Shown: one piece after another, positions 1 to 32,346 of the stretch
Numbering within the stretch: position 1 is the stretch's first letter
Layout: each line of letters starts with the position of its first letter
Assembly: GCF_027596085.1 (NCBI RefSeq)
Contig: NC_072472.1
Location: 10,038,219-10,102,218 of the forward strand
DNA length: 64,000 nucleotides
From: Anoplopoma fimbria
Taxonomy: Eukaryota > Chordata > Actinopteri > Perciformes > Anoplopomatidae
Direction: 5' to 3'
Program-made: the position numbers and the translations under genes
The notes under the pieces: model-generated
Told to the model about the DNA's origin: nothing
Databases searched by the model: none
The model's input: the letters and a program-made list of their open reading frames with translations, nothing else

Positions 1-592
1 ATATGCAGGTTTATTTTTACACCCGGACCCTGGTCATAACAACAGCCCTGTTTTAATTTTTCTACTTGGAAAGCTGTGTGAGCCCAGAGCCTTTTATCAA
101 GTTGCTACAGTGGCTGCTGTGCTGAATAAAAACAGCTAACTGGACAGTAAATATCTGTTAAATGACTAACGATCACATTGTTGTAGTTCACTATGGTATG
201 GTCTTGAACTGTGCTGGCTGTGCATTGTGCCGAGGGACTGCAGACATAAATTGGTTTGAAAATAACTCAATATCAGTGAATCTTTGTAAATATACTGTAT
301 ATAGTTGCTGGTTAACAAAAACAATCAATAATCTATTAAAAAAAATTATATTCTGTAACAAATTGTTTTACCTGTTAAATAACAAACAATATAATAAACT
401 AACATAAATCATTCAATGTCTCTATAACTATATACGCCAATACTTTGCTCGTTATTATTATCAATATTAACTTCTTAAAAATTAAAATATCTTTTTTTCT
501 TATTTAGTTCCTAATCGGAAAAGAATGAAACACTCAAGAACTCAACCCTGACAGTCGGGTCGCAGGTCTTGGAGGCATTCAGGCGTTTCTTC
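1..592 (-). other. Probable il4/13a 3' UTR, AU-rich
   Basis: Downstream of the il4/13a stop the minus strand is AU-rich and contains scattered ATTTA pentamers (for example near 375 and 405), as expected for an unstable cytokine mRNA. A minus-strand AATAAA lies at 10-15 and could be the polyadenylation signal. The real 3' end may lie outside the window. No other gene is seen here. Confidence 0.4.
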
Positions 593-1501
593 TCAGACAC
601 CGCTCATGTTTCTCTTCTGGATACATTTGACGAGGTGACCCACAAGTGTGGGAATTGTTGTTTTGATGCCTGGATCCCTCACATCCTTTACTAACTCAGC
701 ACAGTTTTTCTGAAAAACAAGAAATCAAAATTGGTTCAGCGCACCAACTTGCATTAACGTTTCTCAACATTGCCGCTGCATTTGCTTTGTTTATCTATGT
801 GTGTGGTACTCTTATCCTTTGTTAACCTTCTCATTTTGCAAATGTGATGTCAAAGGGAAATACTTACCTCTGTTCCATTGATAAATATCTCAAAGTTTCT
901 CAGAATCGCCTTCTCTTTCTTGTCCTCTTCTCTCTTAGCGAAGGTTTTATGTTTCTTCAGGATACTCTGCACTTTGCAGAAGAACTTATTCTGTTTTGAA
1001 CATAAGCAAGAATACATTGGCTTTTAAAAATAAACCAGGCACACATTCAGGTTAAATTATGGCCATTGTAATTTGTCTTCTTCAGTTGCTGTGTTTGGTG
1101 TCAATCAGAAAACTGATACTAGACAAACAGAAATAAGTCAAAATACTGGTGCTACTGTCTAATTGCAAAAGTTATATTAAGTTTCCCCAAAAAAATCACG
1201 CCATTTCTCACCTCACATCCACTTTCAACCAGATGTTCAACATCTTCCACATAGTTGTCCTGCAGTACAAAGAGAAATTTGACAATGTATTACTTTAGGC
1301 ACCAATAAATTGTTTGAAAAATAACTTAAACAAAAAAACAGTTTTGCTCATCAGACGATTGTTTACCTGATAGAAAGATGCATTGTATTGTGGAGCCAGG
1401 TCAATTATATGATTTAGGTTTTCTCTATAGGGATGCGTAGGCGCAGCTTCACTGTACAGCAGTGCCACAGCAGATACCAGCAGGAAGATCATCTTCTTCA
1501 T
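593..1501 (-). CDS. il4/13a: Interleukin-4/13A-like type-2 cytokine, complete, 4 coding exons
   Basis: A secreted short-chain four-helix cytokine, expected to signal through IL-4R/IL-13R-type receptors and STAT6 in type-2 immunity (family knowledge). Coding exons read on the minus strand are 1367-1501, 1212-1259, 868-990 and 593-709. All are bounded by GT/AG and all are phase 0, giving 423 nt and 140 residues plus a stop. The start at 1501 places a hydrophobic signal peptide (MKKMIFLLVSAVALLYSEA) first. An in-frame ATG at 1570 would add 23 charged residues before it and is less likely. Four cysteines lie in the mature part: one each in exons 2 and 3 and two in exon 4. There are N-glycosylation sequons at NAS (exon 1) and NGT (exon 3). 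Primary sequence in this family diverges fast, so the call rests mainly on the signal peptide, four-exon phase-0 structure, size and position next to the rad50 3' end, where teleost il4/13a sits. The paralogue letter is inferred from synteny. Confidence 0.85.
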
Positions 1502-1617
1502 GACTCTAGCGCGTTGGCTCTCGACCTCTGGAAGAAGCTTTTTCAAGAAGTCTTTGAATTGATTCTTCAATTGTCAGCTTGCAGCTTGTTCTGAGGTCTT
1601 GGCTGAGAACACAACAA

Positions 1618-1623
1618 TTTATA
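1618..1623 (-). promoter_or_regulatory. TATA box of il4/13a
   Basis: Minus-strand TATAAA about 117 nt upstream of the il4/13a start codon. It predicts transcription start near 1590 and a 5' UTR of about 90 nt. It is only about 515 nt beyond the rad50 stop codon, so the promoter sits in the short rad50-il4/13a spacer. Confidence 0.5.
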
Positions 1624-2136
1624 CTTGCATTGCCCACGCCTTTGCCGCGTTTTTCCACTCATTACAAAAAAGGAAAATGCAGTGAGTCTGCAGTAGGTGA
1701 GATAAGATTTGTATGAATGAGCTGTGGTTTATGAGCAACTTCTCTAAAACTTAGCTAAGTTTCTTTGAACTGAATCTTTACGGTTGTCAACCCAAAAAGC
1801 ATTCACTTATCCAGCGAAAAGAGTGACAGTCACAAATACCAATTCAAGTCATTCACAAGAGGTTTAATGACAGAGCATTTTCAGCTCACAAACTTGCAAA
1901 CATAATGATTTTTTAAGCAGAGATCATGGCCAGCAGATGGCTACTGAACACTTTGTAAAGATTACAAACATCAGTGCAAGACTATTTAAATAAGTCAAGG
2001 TCCATAGCATGTAAACGGTTCATGCTATTAATTAGCATTATAACTTTCAATGTCAGTTTTAAAAAATATATGTTTTAAGTCTATAAAGGAGGATAAGTGT
2101 GTATTTACGAAAGAGTTTAAAGAGTCTTTCGTCTGC
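1624..2136 (-). other. rad50 3' UTR and rad50-il4/13a spacer
   Basis: No ORF of interest. A minus-strand ATTAAA at 1863-1868 is a candidate rad50 polyadenylation signal about 270 nt after the stop codon. If it is used, only about 240 nt separate the rad50 mRNA end from the il4/13a TATA box. Confidence 0.35.
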
Positions 2137-22412
<20,276 letters not shown>

Positions 22413-23399
22413 TTTTGCGTTCTGAAAGAGAAAAAGAAAAAGAGAGACAGAATGAGAGAAAGAGAGGGGAAAACAGGCCAGGCAAAAGACAAAGCAAAGG
22501 ATTTCACTGCGAGATCAACTGAAAAGCATATGCAACGGCACAAAGAATATCGACTGCTAATTTGCAATGGCACCTAAAAATGTGTCTGTAGCTTCACAGA
22601 TTAACACTTTGCAGATTCTAAATGGGCCCTAAATATGATAAACATTATCATTGAGCACTGTGCTGAAAAAGTGTACAAAACTGTCACTGTGTCACAGATT
22701 TACACTCAATTGTACCTTTTAATCACACTAAAATAGAAAGTTTGAATTATGAGACACAGTATTTGTATGCAAGAGCTCCGCGGTGTGAACACATTCAGTA
22801 AACTTACTTTACTATGAACTTTGGTATTTTCATGGGATTTAGTGACAATATGAAAAAGTGACAAAACCTGTGAAACTTAATTACTCTTTTTATATGTATT
22901 TATCAGCCGGGGGGGAAACCTTCACTAAGCTCGACCTCTTCCCGTCCAAGCAAAGCAATCAGTGTGTCATGTGCACATGCTCTGTAAGTTACATTTAATT
23001 CACTTCTTTTATTGATCTGGTGCAAGAATATCTCAATTTAAATGCATGCAGTATGTGAGACATTTAAAGTCAGTAATGAGCTCAACTTATCTGTGACATT
23101 TTGTGTATAAACTGCTTTCCAGAGCAAATGTATCATGTGAATAATAGACACTAAAAAACTGAGAAAGTGAAAGTGAAGAGTGGAACAGACATTTTTAGAT
23201 TGAAAGGAATATGACAAATCCTCTATCCTTGCCAATGAGTTTTGATTTGAAGAAAATGAAAGTATGATACAAAGTTCACACAAATACGGGTCTTAACAAA
23301 GTTGTTATTGTTGAGACTGTTGGGTTGAATACACAACCTGTGTACAGTCAGCTTCCGGGCTACATGCTACGTTGCAGCGTTTGATAGTTAGCGACTCAC
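22413..23399 (-). other. rad50 5' UTR intron and short 5' UTR
   Basis: Nine nucleotides upstream of the rad50 ATG the minus strand has a near-perfect acceptor. A long pyrimidine tract (about 22422-22475) ends in TTTCAG, followed by AACGCAAAA and the ATG. This implies a non-coding first exon. The best upstream donor is minus-strand GTGAGTCGC at 23391-23399, giving an intron of about 978 nt (22422-23399). The donor choice is inference. No repeat or ORF was recognised inside. Confidence 0.5.
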
Positions 23400-23600
23400 T
23401 TGACCAACAAATTGCTCCTCCGTGCAGTAAAACAACAACGTTTCTCTTTTGCTGGTAAGTAGTAGTCTGCAGGCGTATATATGTGCCCTTCAGTCAACCA
23501 AACTCACAGGGTTGTTGTGGTTCAGACGTGGAAGTTAAGTTTCCGCGCTAAGAGGAAAACAACGTGAGCGGCGTGTTCTCACTTCCGGGTTTGGGAACAC
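23400..23600 (-). promoter_or_regulatory. rad50 promoter and candidate non-coding exon 1
   Basis: This stretch is less AT-rich than its surroundings and contains a minus-strand ETS/GABP-type site (ACCCGGAAGT, about 23580-23590), a motif usual in housekeeping promoters. CpG-containing segments occur around 23540-23590. No TATA box was seen. The candidate exon 1 ends at 23400 before GTGAGT. The transcription start was not determined. Confidence 0.4.
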
Positions 23601-23744
23601 GAGCATAGAATAGAAACATATAGATCGGTCATGAACACTCAAATCGGCAGCTAATGGACTTTTCTTTATTTTATTTTATTATTATTATTATTTATTTTTT
23701 TTTTACAGCAATGGTGGATCATGGAGCGTCTTAATAGTTCTCAA

Positions 23745-24451
23745 AATTAAAATATGATCAAATAATAATATTTTACATATTACATATTTCCTTTGTTGGT
23801 TATCTAGCTTTCAGTGGATCCCTGTTCAGGATGACCCGACTATTCACATGTGACATTTCATGGGACTTTTGTACAATTTTTTTGAATATTAAAAGAACCT
23901 TAATTAAAAAAAAAATGTTTTAAGTGGTTATAAGAAAGAATGGATTCCTGTTTAAGTTGACCCTGTACAGTTTTGAGGAATTTAACTTGTTTATACAGTA
24001 CCAGTCAAAAGTTTGGACACACCTTCTCATTTAACTACTTTGAAGAATCTAAAATATAAAACATATTCTGGTTTGTTGAGCATTTGTTTGTTTACCACAT
24101 AATTCCATATGTGTTCCTTCATAGTTTGGATGTCTTCAATATTAATCTATACAATGTAGAAAAAAATAAAATAAAGAAAAACCATTGAATGAGAAGGTGT
24201 GTCCAAACTTTTGACTGGTACTGTATGATCTAATAATAATATTTGACCTATTAAATATTTCCTTTGTTGGTTATCTAGCTTTCAGTGGATTCCTGTTCAG
24301 GATGACCCGACTATTCCCATGTGAAATTTCATGGGACTTTTTAGAATATTAAAAGAACCTTAATTATTATAATGGATTTTTTTTAAAGTGGTTATAAGAA
24401 AGAATGGAAAGAGTTGATCCTGTACAGTTTGGGGGAATTTAACTTGTTTAT
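23745..24451. repeat. Direct duplication of a ~240-bp unit interrupted by a Tc1-type MITE
   Basis: Unit 1 (about 23753-23993) and unit 2 (about 24227-24451) share long identical blocks, including TTTCCTTTGTTGGTTATCTA, CTGTTCAGGATGACCCGACT and TTAAGTGGTTATAAGAAAGA-like text, and both end in GAATTTAACTTGTTTATA. A 228-bp TIR element lies exactly between them. Small indels separate the copies, so the duplication is not recent. Confidence 0.85.
23996..24223. mobile_element. Tc1/mariner-type MITE, complete with TIRs and TA duplication
   Basis: Left end CAGTACCAGTCAAAAGTTTG and right end CAAACTTTTGACTGGTACTG are perfect inverted repeats. They extend to about 36 bp with GACACACCTTCTCATT. TA dinucleotides flank both ends (23994-23995 and 24224-24225), the Tc1/mariner target-site signature. 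The 228-bp length leaves no room for a transposase, so it must have been mobilised in trans. Confidence 0.95.
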
Positions 24452-24800
24452 AGATAGATAGATATATTCCTTTATTGATCCCCATGGGGGGAAATTCAGG
24501 TGTTGCAGCAGCTACAGAGAAACAGATAATAAATAAATAAAAAAATATTATACAATAAAAATAAAAATGTACAGTATATCCATATGGGGGGGGGCTGGTC
24601 AGCATGATGACATACTGTGGTCTGATGGCAGTGGGCACAAATGAGTGTCTGAAGCGCTCCGTCCTGCTCTTTGGTAGAATGAGCCGATGACTGAATGAGC
24701 TGCCCAGCTGCCACAGTTCCTCATGGAGAGGGTGAGAGGGATTGTCCAGGATGGCTCTGAGTTTGGCCTTCATCCTCCTCTCACCCACTGTGAGAGTGGG
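24452..24800 (-). mobile_element. Rex1-like non-LTR retrotransposon 3' end, 5'-truncated
   Basis: On the minus strand a short reading frame (24788 downwards) reads MGERRMKAKLRAILDNPSHP and continues with HRLILPKSRTERFRHSFVP. This resembles the C-terminal end of the reverse-transcriptase ORF of fish Rex1/Babar-type LINEs. It is followed by a 3' UTR with GGGGATCAATAAAGGAATAT and ends in TATC tetranucleotide repeats (24453-24463). Only the last 350 nt are present, as expected from abortive target-primed reverse transcription. Family name from memory. Confidence 0.7.
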
Positions 24801-25194
24801 TGAGAGAGTGGGTGAGAGTGAGAGTATCCTGTTCTAAATGTTATTTATGTTTTCTTCATAACAAACAATATGTTACAACCATCTTTATGTACTTTTATTG
24901 TATGCATTAGGGCACCACAGTTAATAGTCGTCTCATTCAATATGCAAGAAGTTGAGTTATGATTCATTATTATAAATATAACTTGTGTACTGATGAAGAC
25001 ATCGATTTTTGGCCCGCAACCAAACGTTTTATATGAAACGAAATATGTTCATCTCCTTGTAATATGTGTAGGCTATCCCTCATAAACAATCGTATTCCAA
25101 CCCTTATATTCTGACAGAAGAAATATAATTTATTTTTGAATTATTATGGAACTGCAGTACAAATGAACCCCAAAACAAAAGTCTTGCATCCCTA

Positions 25195-25201
<7 letters not shown>

Positions 25202-25237
<36 letters not shown>
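25202..25237. repeat. Poly(A) tract
   Basis: A run of 36 A. It could be the tail of a retro-inserted sequence on the plus strand, but no recognisable element or parent gene precedes it. Confidence 0.95.
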
Positions 25238-25240
<3 letters not shown>

Positions 25241-25855
25241 GAGATGGTGTTATTCCATTGTTTGTTTCTTTTTATCAACAAATACCTTGAAGACATCAGC
25301 ATTATTTCCATACACTCCGTGGCACTCAGCCCCAAGTACAGTGGCTCTTAGGGAAGATACAACAAAATGATCACTAATATTGAGTTTATTTTATTTGTTT
25401 ATTAAGGCTAAGTAATTTTATAAAGCAGCCTGATTCTTACGATTCATCCTACCTTAACATCTGATCCATTCAAGTAGGTCTATTGGTACATGTTCCTGAC
25501 AGTCCCTCCTCTTAGAACATTATTCCACAAGAGGACAGTGTTTCCCTTTGGAAACGCCATGGCTGCCAAATCTCACAGATCACACCATATTCTGGTCTCT
25601 CCTCTCCACATATTGCTGGGCACTCATTTGTTAAGAGTATTGCTGTGACAATTCTAGGCTGTTGGCCATTGCAGTATCTCAGAATCCAGTTAGATCCTAA
25701 AAACTGTACGATATAGAGTAGTATCATTTTATGGAGAAGAAAAAATAAATGATCCTTGAAAATTTACAAAAAAAAGCAATCATTTTCCTGCGCTCTTCTT
25801 AGTCATTCCATTAAAACTGAATTAAAAAGAGCATAAAACTTCCAAGACAGCTGAG

Positions 25856-25957
<102 letters not shown>

Positions 25958-26161
25958 GTGAGAAAGGGAGGGAGAGAAGAAATCTAATTGGGATAAAGGG
26001 ACATGAGTTATTTTGAGCCTCTGTTTGGGGTATGAAGAACAGTTTGCCGACATCCACAGGGACCTGCAGGACTGGTGTTCCACCACCTGCAGCTAAACCC
26101 CTATAGAACTGAAAACATCATATCTCTGACTTCCTCTCCGTTCTATCCCCCTTAAAAGAAT

Positions 26162-26269
<108 letters not shown>

Positions 26270-28130
26270 TCCCACAAGCCGCCTTCTGCTTTCAGCCCAC
26301 TGATTCAGTCTGTCTCTGTTATCAGCCCACTGACTCATTGTGCCTCAGTCCGTCCAGCTCATGGCCCTTTTTCTATTTTCATCCTGTCCCGTCATGAAAA
26401 TGCCATGACCTTGTGTATTGTGTTGGACCACTTGAGGTATATGTGTATGTGAGTGTTATTATGTGTATGTGCTTGAGTGTGAAAGCCTAATCCCACATGC
26501 CCACGGTCACCCCTTCCGATCTAAATGGCTAATGGAATTGGTTTACTTGCCGTTTTTGATAATCACACGGACGAATCTGGAACCAGCAAGGTTCTCTCCC
26601 GAGCAAGTAAGGATGGAGGAGGGAAAAGATGAGGGGGCTCAAAGGCGCGAGTGGAAGAAGATAGAAGGAAAACAATGCTGATGAATTGACAGCAGAGAAA
26701 GTGGTTGAAAGCCATATTTTCCTGCTAGATTAATGAATGAGATGCTGTGGACTGACAGCAGTCATCAGTGGTGCACGCTGCAGCAGAACTGGCAGACTTA
26801 ACTTACCGTGAACCGTCTGTTATTTGACATTTCATAAACTCCTTTCACAAAAATTGCAGCGCCAATATTTTATTAAATCCTAAAGGGGATTGTTTTGATG
26901 GCAAATTGGACTCGCTGGGTCCGCTCGCTGGAAAACGTCTCGAGAAAGAGAATTGAGATGAAAGAGGAAGAAAAGCTCATTCATTTGATCCATTAGAGGG
27001 TGCCATCAGGGTGCAACTGCTGGTTGAAGAGTTGAAATTATACATAACGTGGCAAATTCCACGACAAAGTAACCAACAATAATTCTTTAAAGCGAATCTT
27101 GTTTTTTTCAGAACCAACTCTATTTCAAAAAACTTCCCCACTGAGTTCTCAGAATAGGACCTATTTCGGCCAGTCTCCTAAAGATGGTTCTAAGCCTAAA
27201 ATAGAGATGGATTGAGCTCTGAAAAGCAACTTCTTCCCCTCATATCCAGCTCCAAAATGAATAGTGACTTGACCTCTTCTTGCCACGCTCAGCTCAGCTT
27301 TCTTTGCTGTTTCTTTTTACATCCATTTCCAGAGTTATATCCTTTTATTTACACATGAAAAAAAAAAAGAACCAGTGTTTCATTTAAAACCTGCATGGTG
27401 CAATGCCTGGGAAACAAGAACACATACATCTGTGTTTGAATCAATTCCCAGCAAGCTATTAGTGCATTGTAGTTCTTTCACAAGGAGTTGTTTTTTTGGT
27501 GTGGCTTTGTGAGTGACACTTTTATCCGTTTTATTTATATTTATGCTCAGGGCTATAAGTAATAGATTGTCTTAAATGTTTTTCTTTCCCCCGTTTTTGA
27601 TTTTAAAGTTCTAGCGGAAGAGGCTTTAAGAAAACTCCAACATAAGCTTATGTGGCATTGTACTCTCTTTTATCGACCTCACTTTACTCCCATCAGTTAA
27701 TATCACCAGAAATACTCCGTTGGCTTATACTAGGCAGTTTTTAAACCACTTTCACTGTGCTCTTCAGTAAAGACTCGGCTCTTTGTTTTCATGCATGGCT
27801 ACACATTTATTCCCTCAGTTTGGGTCAAAAAGGCAGCCAAGGACATGACTGATGACCGTATTAAATATTATGTAAGATAAAGATAGGATACATCTTCACC
27901 GTCTCTGGCAGAATATGCCCTCATCTAGACAGTAGATGTTGCTGGCTTATGTGATAAGAATAATTCAATGTTATCATAGAGAAATCTGAAACCCCCCCGC
28001 CAATTGCACCCATTTCAAACAGCAATTGACCAGATGTCCGTATGATAACGTGGGCAGGGTTCAAACTTCTCCCTCAAGGTCTCAGTTATTATTCTTCACA
28101 CAATTATTTCTGTCACTTTTAATACGTCCA
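26270..28130. other. Intergenic, no gene recognised
   Basis: AT-rich DNA without coding signals or a recognised repeat. Only short accidental reading frames. Confidence 0.5.
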
Positions 28131-28239
28131 ACACTATGGAAGGATCGTCAATAAGATTGTTCTGTTATCCCCCATATCTGTCACACTTGCCCTCTCTGTC
28201 CCTCCTCCCCAGACACATTTCTAGCTCTCCAAATCAAAC

Positions 28240-28470
28240 CATTGCCATTTTCCATGCATCCACCAGATGCCCTCGGACTCTCACTCTTTTCCCCATCGCA
28301 TGGTTGCCACACCCATCCACACACCTGTTCCAACTTCCCTAGTCAGCTGTCCGTCCATCCCCATCTGCCCCTTCACCTGCATCTCATCCCCATGTCGGCA
28401 AGTTCTCCGGCGATCCACTTCCTTTGCTCAATTGTCCCTTCATCAGGGTTGCAATGCTGTTTTGTGCCTG
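28240..28470 (+). repeat. Dispersed repeat, copy 1 of 2 in the window
   Basis: CCAGATGCCCTCGGACT, CATCTGCCC, CACCTGCATCTCAT and a final GGTTGCAATGCTGTTTTG recur in the same order at 54268-54455. The copies are diverged with indels. The family is not recognised. Short frames here are proline/serine-rich by composition, not genes. Confidence 0.6.
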
Positions 28471-29272
28471 CCCCAAGGGCATATGGTGGAGGGAAGGGAA
28501 AATGGCAGTGGTTTGGAGAAATAGAAAAAAAGATTATCTCTCTCTTAATATCTCTATGCTGCTGGCTTTTCTCCCTGCCCTGGACTGTGGCTACCCAAGC
28601 AACTGATTAGCAGAGAGTAAAGATATAGAACCAGGCGAATATGAGAAGGTGGAGAAAAATAATTAGGTGGATATAAGCAAGTCAAATGGGTAAAGATACG
28701 GGGGAAATAATGAATTAACACCTCCTGGTTGTGAATGGCAGTAATGAGGTAATTAAAGGGTCCTCTCTGTTTGTGTCTCTTCATGTCCAACATGTCTGCC
28801 TTTATTTCACTCTCTGTGTAATGTCCTACAATAAATGACAATTTATCCTAAAATCCACGTAAAATGTACAATAGGCAGCTGCAAGCAATTAACGATGGGT
28901 ATTGTTGATTTAAGTGAGCCTATTATCAATATATGCATGACAAAACAATTGCATATTGTCAGCGCTTGCATATTGGCACACCTGAATCACATGGACCCAT
29001 TATTCATCTTATTAGCTGCAGCTGTGCTCATGACACTTCCGTGGAAAGGGTCTGTTTACAAGCCATTCTGTGGTCGTGCGGCAGGTTTTGAATATGACCC
29101 TGGTGCCAGAGCTATTGGCTTTACTGTCACTCTGGTAGAATTTGCATGCATAAACTCTCAAATGTTATTCCAACTTTATGACATTAGCGCTTGTATAAAA
29201 CAGCCAGCAGTCCAATTTAGATTGCATTGGCCTGGGTCAGCTGTGAGACCATTTTACTTTCTAAAAATAGTT

Positions 29273-29580
29273 AGACATTTTGGGAAATGTGCTTATTTGC
29301 TTTATTGACGAAAATGAATGGGAAGCTCAGTATACCACGTTTCACACTGTGGCCCGGAGACTGTTAGCTTAGGTAGCATAAAGACAGGAAACAGGAGGAA
29401 ACAGCTAGCCTGGCTCTGTGTCAACCAAAGCTCTTTAGAAGTGATGGCACTGATATATGTTGTTTCTCGAGTCGGGTGTTTCCCCACTTACGGTCTTTAT
29501 AATAAGCTAGCTGGCTAGCTTCATACCTAGCATACAGACAACTTGGGAAAGAAAGCAAATAAGTGTATTTCCCAAAATGC
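29273..29580. mobile_element. Percomorph MITE with ~30-bp terminal inverted repeats
   Basis: Left terminus AGACATTTTGGGAAATGTGC TTATTTGC is mirrored by GCAAATAAGTGTATTTCCCA AAATGC at the right end. The interior carries TTAGCTTAGGTAGCATAAAG, GAAACAGCTAGCCTGGCTCT and a mirrored GCTAGCTTCATACCTAGCAT. I recognise this as a high-copy non-autonomous DNA element of spiny-rayed fishes. It has no transposase. Confidence 0.8.
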
Positions 29581-30619
29581 AACACAAAAAACAAATTATG
29601 AATTCTGTGAGCAGCTTCCTACAGCATAACTTCCTCTAAATGATGACAGCAACTAGAACAATAGTCACCCAACACTTTTTACTACCACTAGTATTGCGAG
29701 AGGCATTATAAGATCTAGATTTGATATCCAGCTTATCAATACACTCCACTCATTATCTAACGTTAGTTCCTTGTGTGGATTTGGTTGATTATTAGCAGGC
29801 GGCTCATGCTGGCATTTGCCTACCCTGTACTATTACGGACAAAACTGGCAAAAATATTTCATGATAGTTATTTGTAAAAAAAATAAAAAGAGAGAGAGAA
29901 AAAAAAAATGTTTTGTTTTAATTTATTTTTTCTTTTCAGACAGTGAATACTGTGAATATGTCTTTATCAGACAGACAGTGCAAAATACATGTTCAGTGTT
30001 CAAATTAACAGTTAATACTGTACATTTATGATTATCTATTGAATAAATTCAGACTAACTGCTCACAGAAATAACACTAAACACAAAGATGACTCAATGAA
30101 CCTGTGTTTCAGCCCATACATGGCCTGTCTTAATTTGGCCTACTTGATATTTAATGTTATTTAATATCTAAAAAACACATACTCAGCTTATGCTGAAAAG
30201 ACCACAGTCACAACAGAAAGAGAAGCCAAAGTACCCCAGAGCAGAGTGGTAGCAGATACCTTCCTCCACTTCTCTTCTAATAACAGAAAAGGTGGAGGTG
30301 ACAGAAGTGGCTGCTGGCTAGAAGGAGAGAAGATTATATTGAATGACAGCCTCAGTGGACTATCACCAATACAAGAGTGTAAAGTATAGATGTTTCCTGT
30401 CCTAGCACATTTGTAATTATTTCAGGCTGGTTTCATCCAGCATAGCCTTGTGATACCTGCAAAAAATAATGTTAAAAAATGTTTTGAATGTTATCCACTT
30501 AATCATGAACGAGCAAGTATAAAGACCACGAATGCCCACACAGGGCTGGAGGGAGGGGATGAGGATGGGTTCGGCATTTGAAACGATTTATTTGTCAAGT
30601 AACTTGCACACTTCAGTGA

Positions 30620-30850
30620 TGGCACTTCTGAGTTATTCAAACCCAAACAACGTTTTTTTCCTAATCCACTAAGTAGGTTAGTTGCCTAAACTTAACTTAG
30701 TTTTTCACAATCTTATCCTAAACCTAACCAGTCAGTTTTGTTGCCTAAGACTAACGGAGTAGTTTCCTGTGAAGATTGAAGTTTATGTTGAAAAAACTGT
30801 ATGCATGTAACGAGTGGAAATTGACACGGGAAAAATGTACGTGTGACTCT
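30620..30850. repeat. Degenerate dispersed repeat with TTGCCTAA units
   Basis: Imperfect repeats of AGTTGCCTAAACTTAACTTA-like text (30676-30765) followed by GTGGAAATTGACACGGGAAA. This resembles a common fish intergenic repeat with alternating TTGCCTAAACCTAAC units. Family not certain. Confidence 0.35.
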
Positions 30851-31378
30851 TGCAACTTGACCGTTGTATGAGAATATCGCATTAATAACAATAACAAAGG
30901 CCAGCAAAGTGTCCAGCATGCACAATAGGCCTTTTTCACAAAAGCACAGGTGTTACTCATAACATTAACCATGCCTCCATCTTATAAAAGTGTCCCAGTT
31001 AGGCATGACAGTAAACACTGAATTTGCAACATTGAAATAGAATTCAGCTATCATTTATTACATTATTCACGCCTATGTTTTTCAATTTCACAATGTGTTC
31101 TGTGAGAAATTGCTTGAAGTGGTACCGCCAAATGGAATGCGGCCATTTTTAATATTGTTAGTCACACCTGAGTTAACAGGTCGTCCATGTGAAAGGCACA
31201 GGGATTTGGGAGGCACACAGCACCTGACTGAATTATGGGTCTGCTAAATGTATCATGCAGTAAATTTATGCGTGGCAAACTGTCCAAAAGATAAAGGCCA
31301 GTAATTATGAAAATAAACACATTACTAGTTGAATAATAAAACCAAACGGGAAAACAGATAGACACACATATTACACAG

Positions 31379-31503
<125 letters not shown>

Positions 31504-32189
31504 TAGCTCTGCTTTTATGGGACCAAATACTCGCACATAGAGGGAGACCACTGCAGAAAGAGATAGAGACACAAAGCCGGTGAGAGAAGATGGAAATGGG
31601 CCAGACCTGGTAATGGGAGATAAATTAGCCTCACTCTACTGAGGCGTAGTGGTGTCAGGAGATACAGAGCATCGATGGCACAACAGTGAGCCACTGGACC
31701 ACCAAAGCATCAAAGAAATGGAGAGGGAAAAGTGAGGTGGAAGACAGAGGGAGGATAAAATATAAATCAGCTTTCAATGAATCTACTCTGAAGGTATTTT
31801 TTACATTCTGTGAAAGCATCAGTAAAGTTTTTATCCCTTTTTCTTCTAATCCTAGTTTCGTAAAACATTTTACACTGGCACTATTTTCTGCAAATTATCT
31901 GACGGTTTTCATAGTTGTGAAAGATCTCCCTACATTTCAGGCAGCTTCTGGCATCCATTGGTTTTAGTGCATTTAGAAAATTGACTTAAAAACACATGAA
32001 ATATGCTTGAGTAAAGACAAATGTCTCTGTAAGTGATATCCACCCAATCATTGATACAGTTTGAACTGTGTTGTGATTGAAGCCTTTTTAAAACCTCAAT
32101 TAAAACGTGTGAGCACTGTGGATACACCATATATCATAATGGTTTGTTTGAGACCTACACTATATTTGCCTATACCTGCCAACTCAGAT

Positions 32190-32346
32190 TTTTGAAGACA
32201 TATGTACTGTTTTTTTTTGTAAGTCTGTTATCTGATTTCATGTGGTGAAACTTTCACACTGCCATCTTGACCAGGACTCTCTTGTAAAAGAGATTCAAAA
32301 TCTTAAAGGGATTATCCTAGATAAATAAAGGTTAAATAAAATAAAT
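32190..32346 (+). mobile_element. LINE 3' tail
   Basis: CTGCCATCTTGACCAGGACT, CTCTTGTAAAAGAGATTCAA and a terminal AAATAAAGGTTAAATAAAAT match the shape of a frequent teleost non-LTR retrotransposon 3' end, with a hairpin (CTCTTG..AAGAG) and a TAAA-type tail. The coding part is absent. Family from memory only. Confidence 0.6.

Noticed and set aside
1502..1570. Upstream in-frame ATG extending il4/13a by 23 residues
   Set aside because: The extension is charged and would bury the signal peptide. The internal ATG at 1501 gives a normal secreted precursor.
28835..29308. 157-residue plus-strand frame
   Set aside because: No recognisable domain or signal, and it runs into a MITE terminus. Treated as a possible non-coding element instead.
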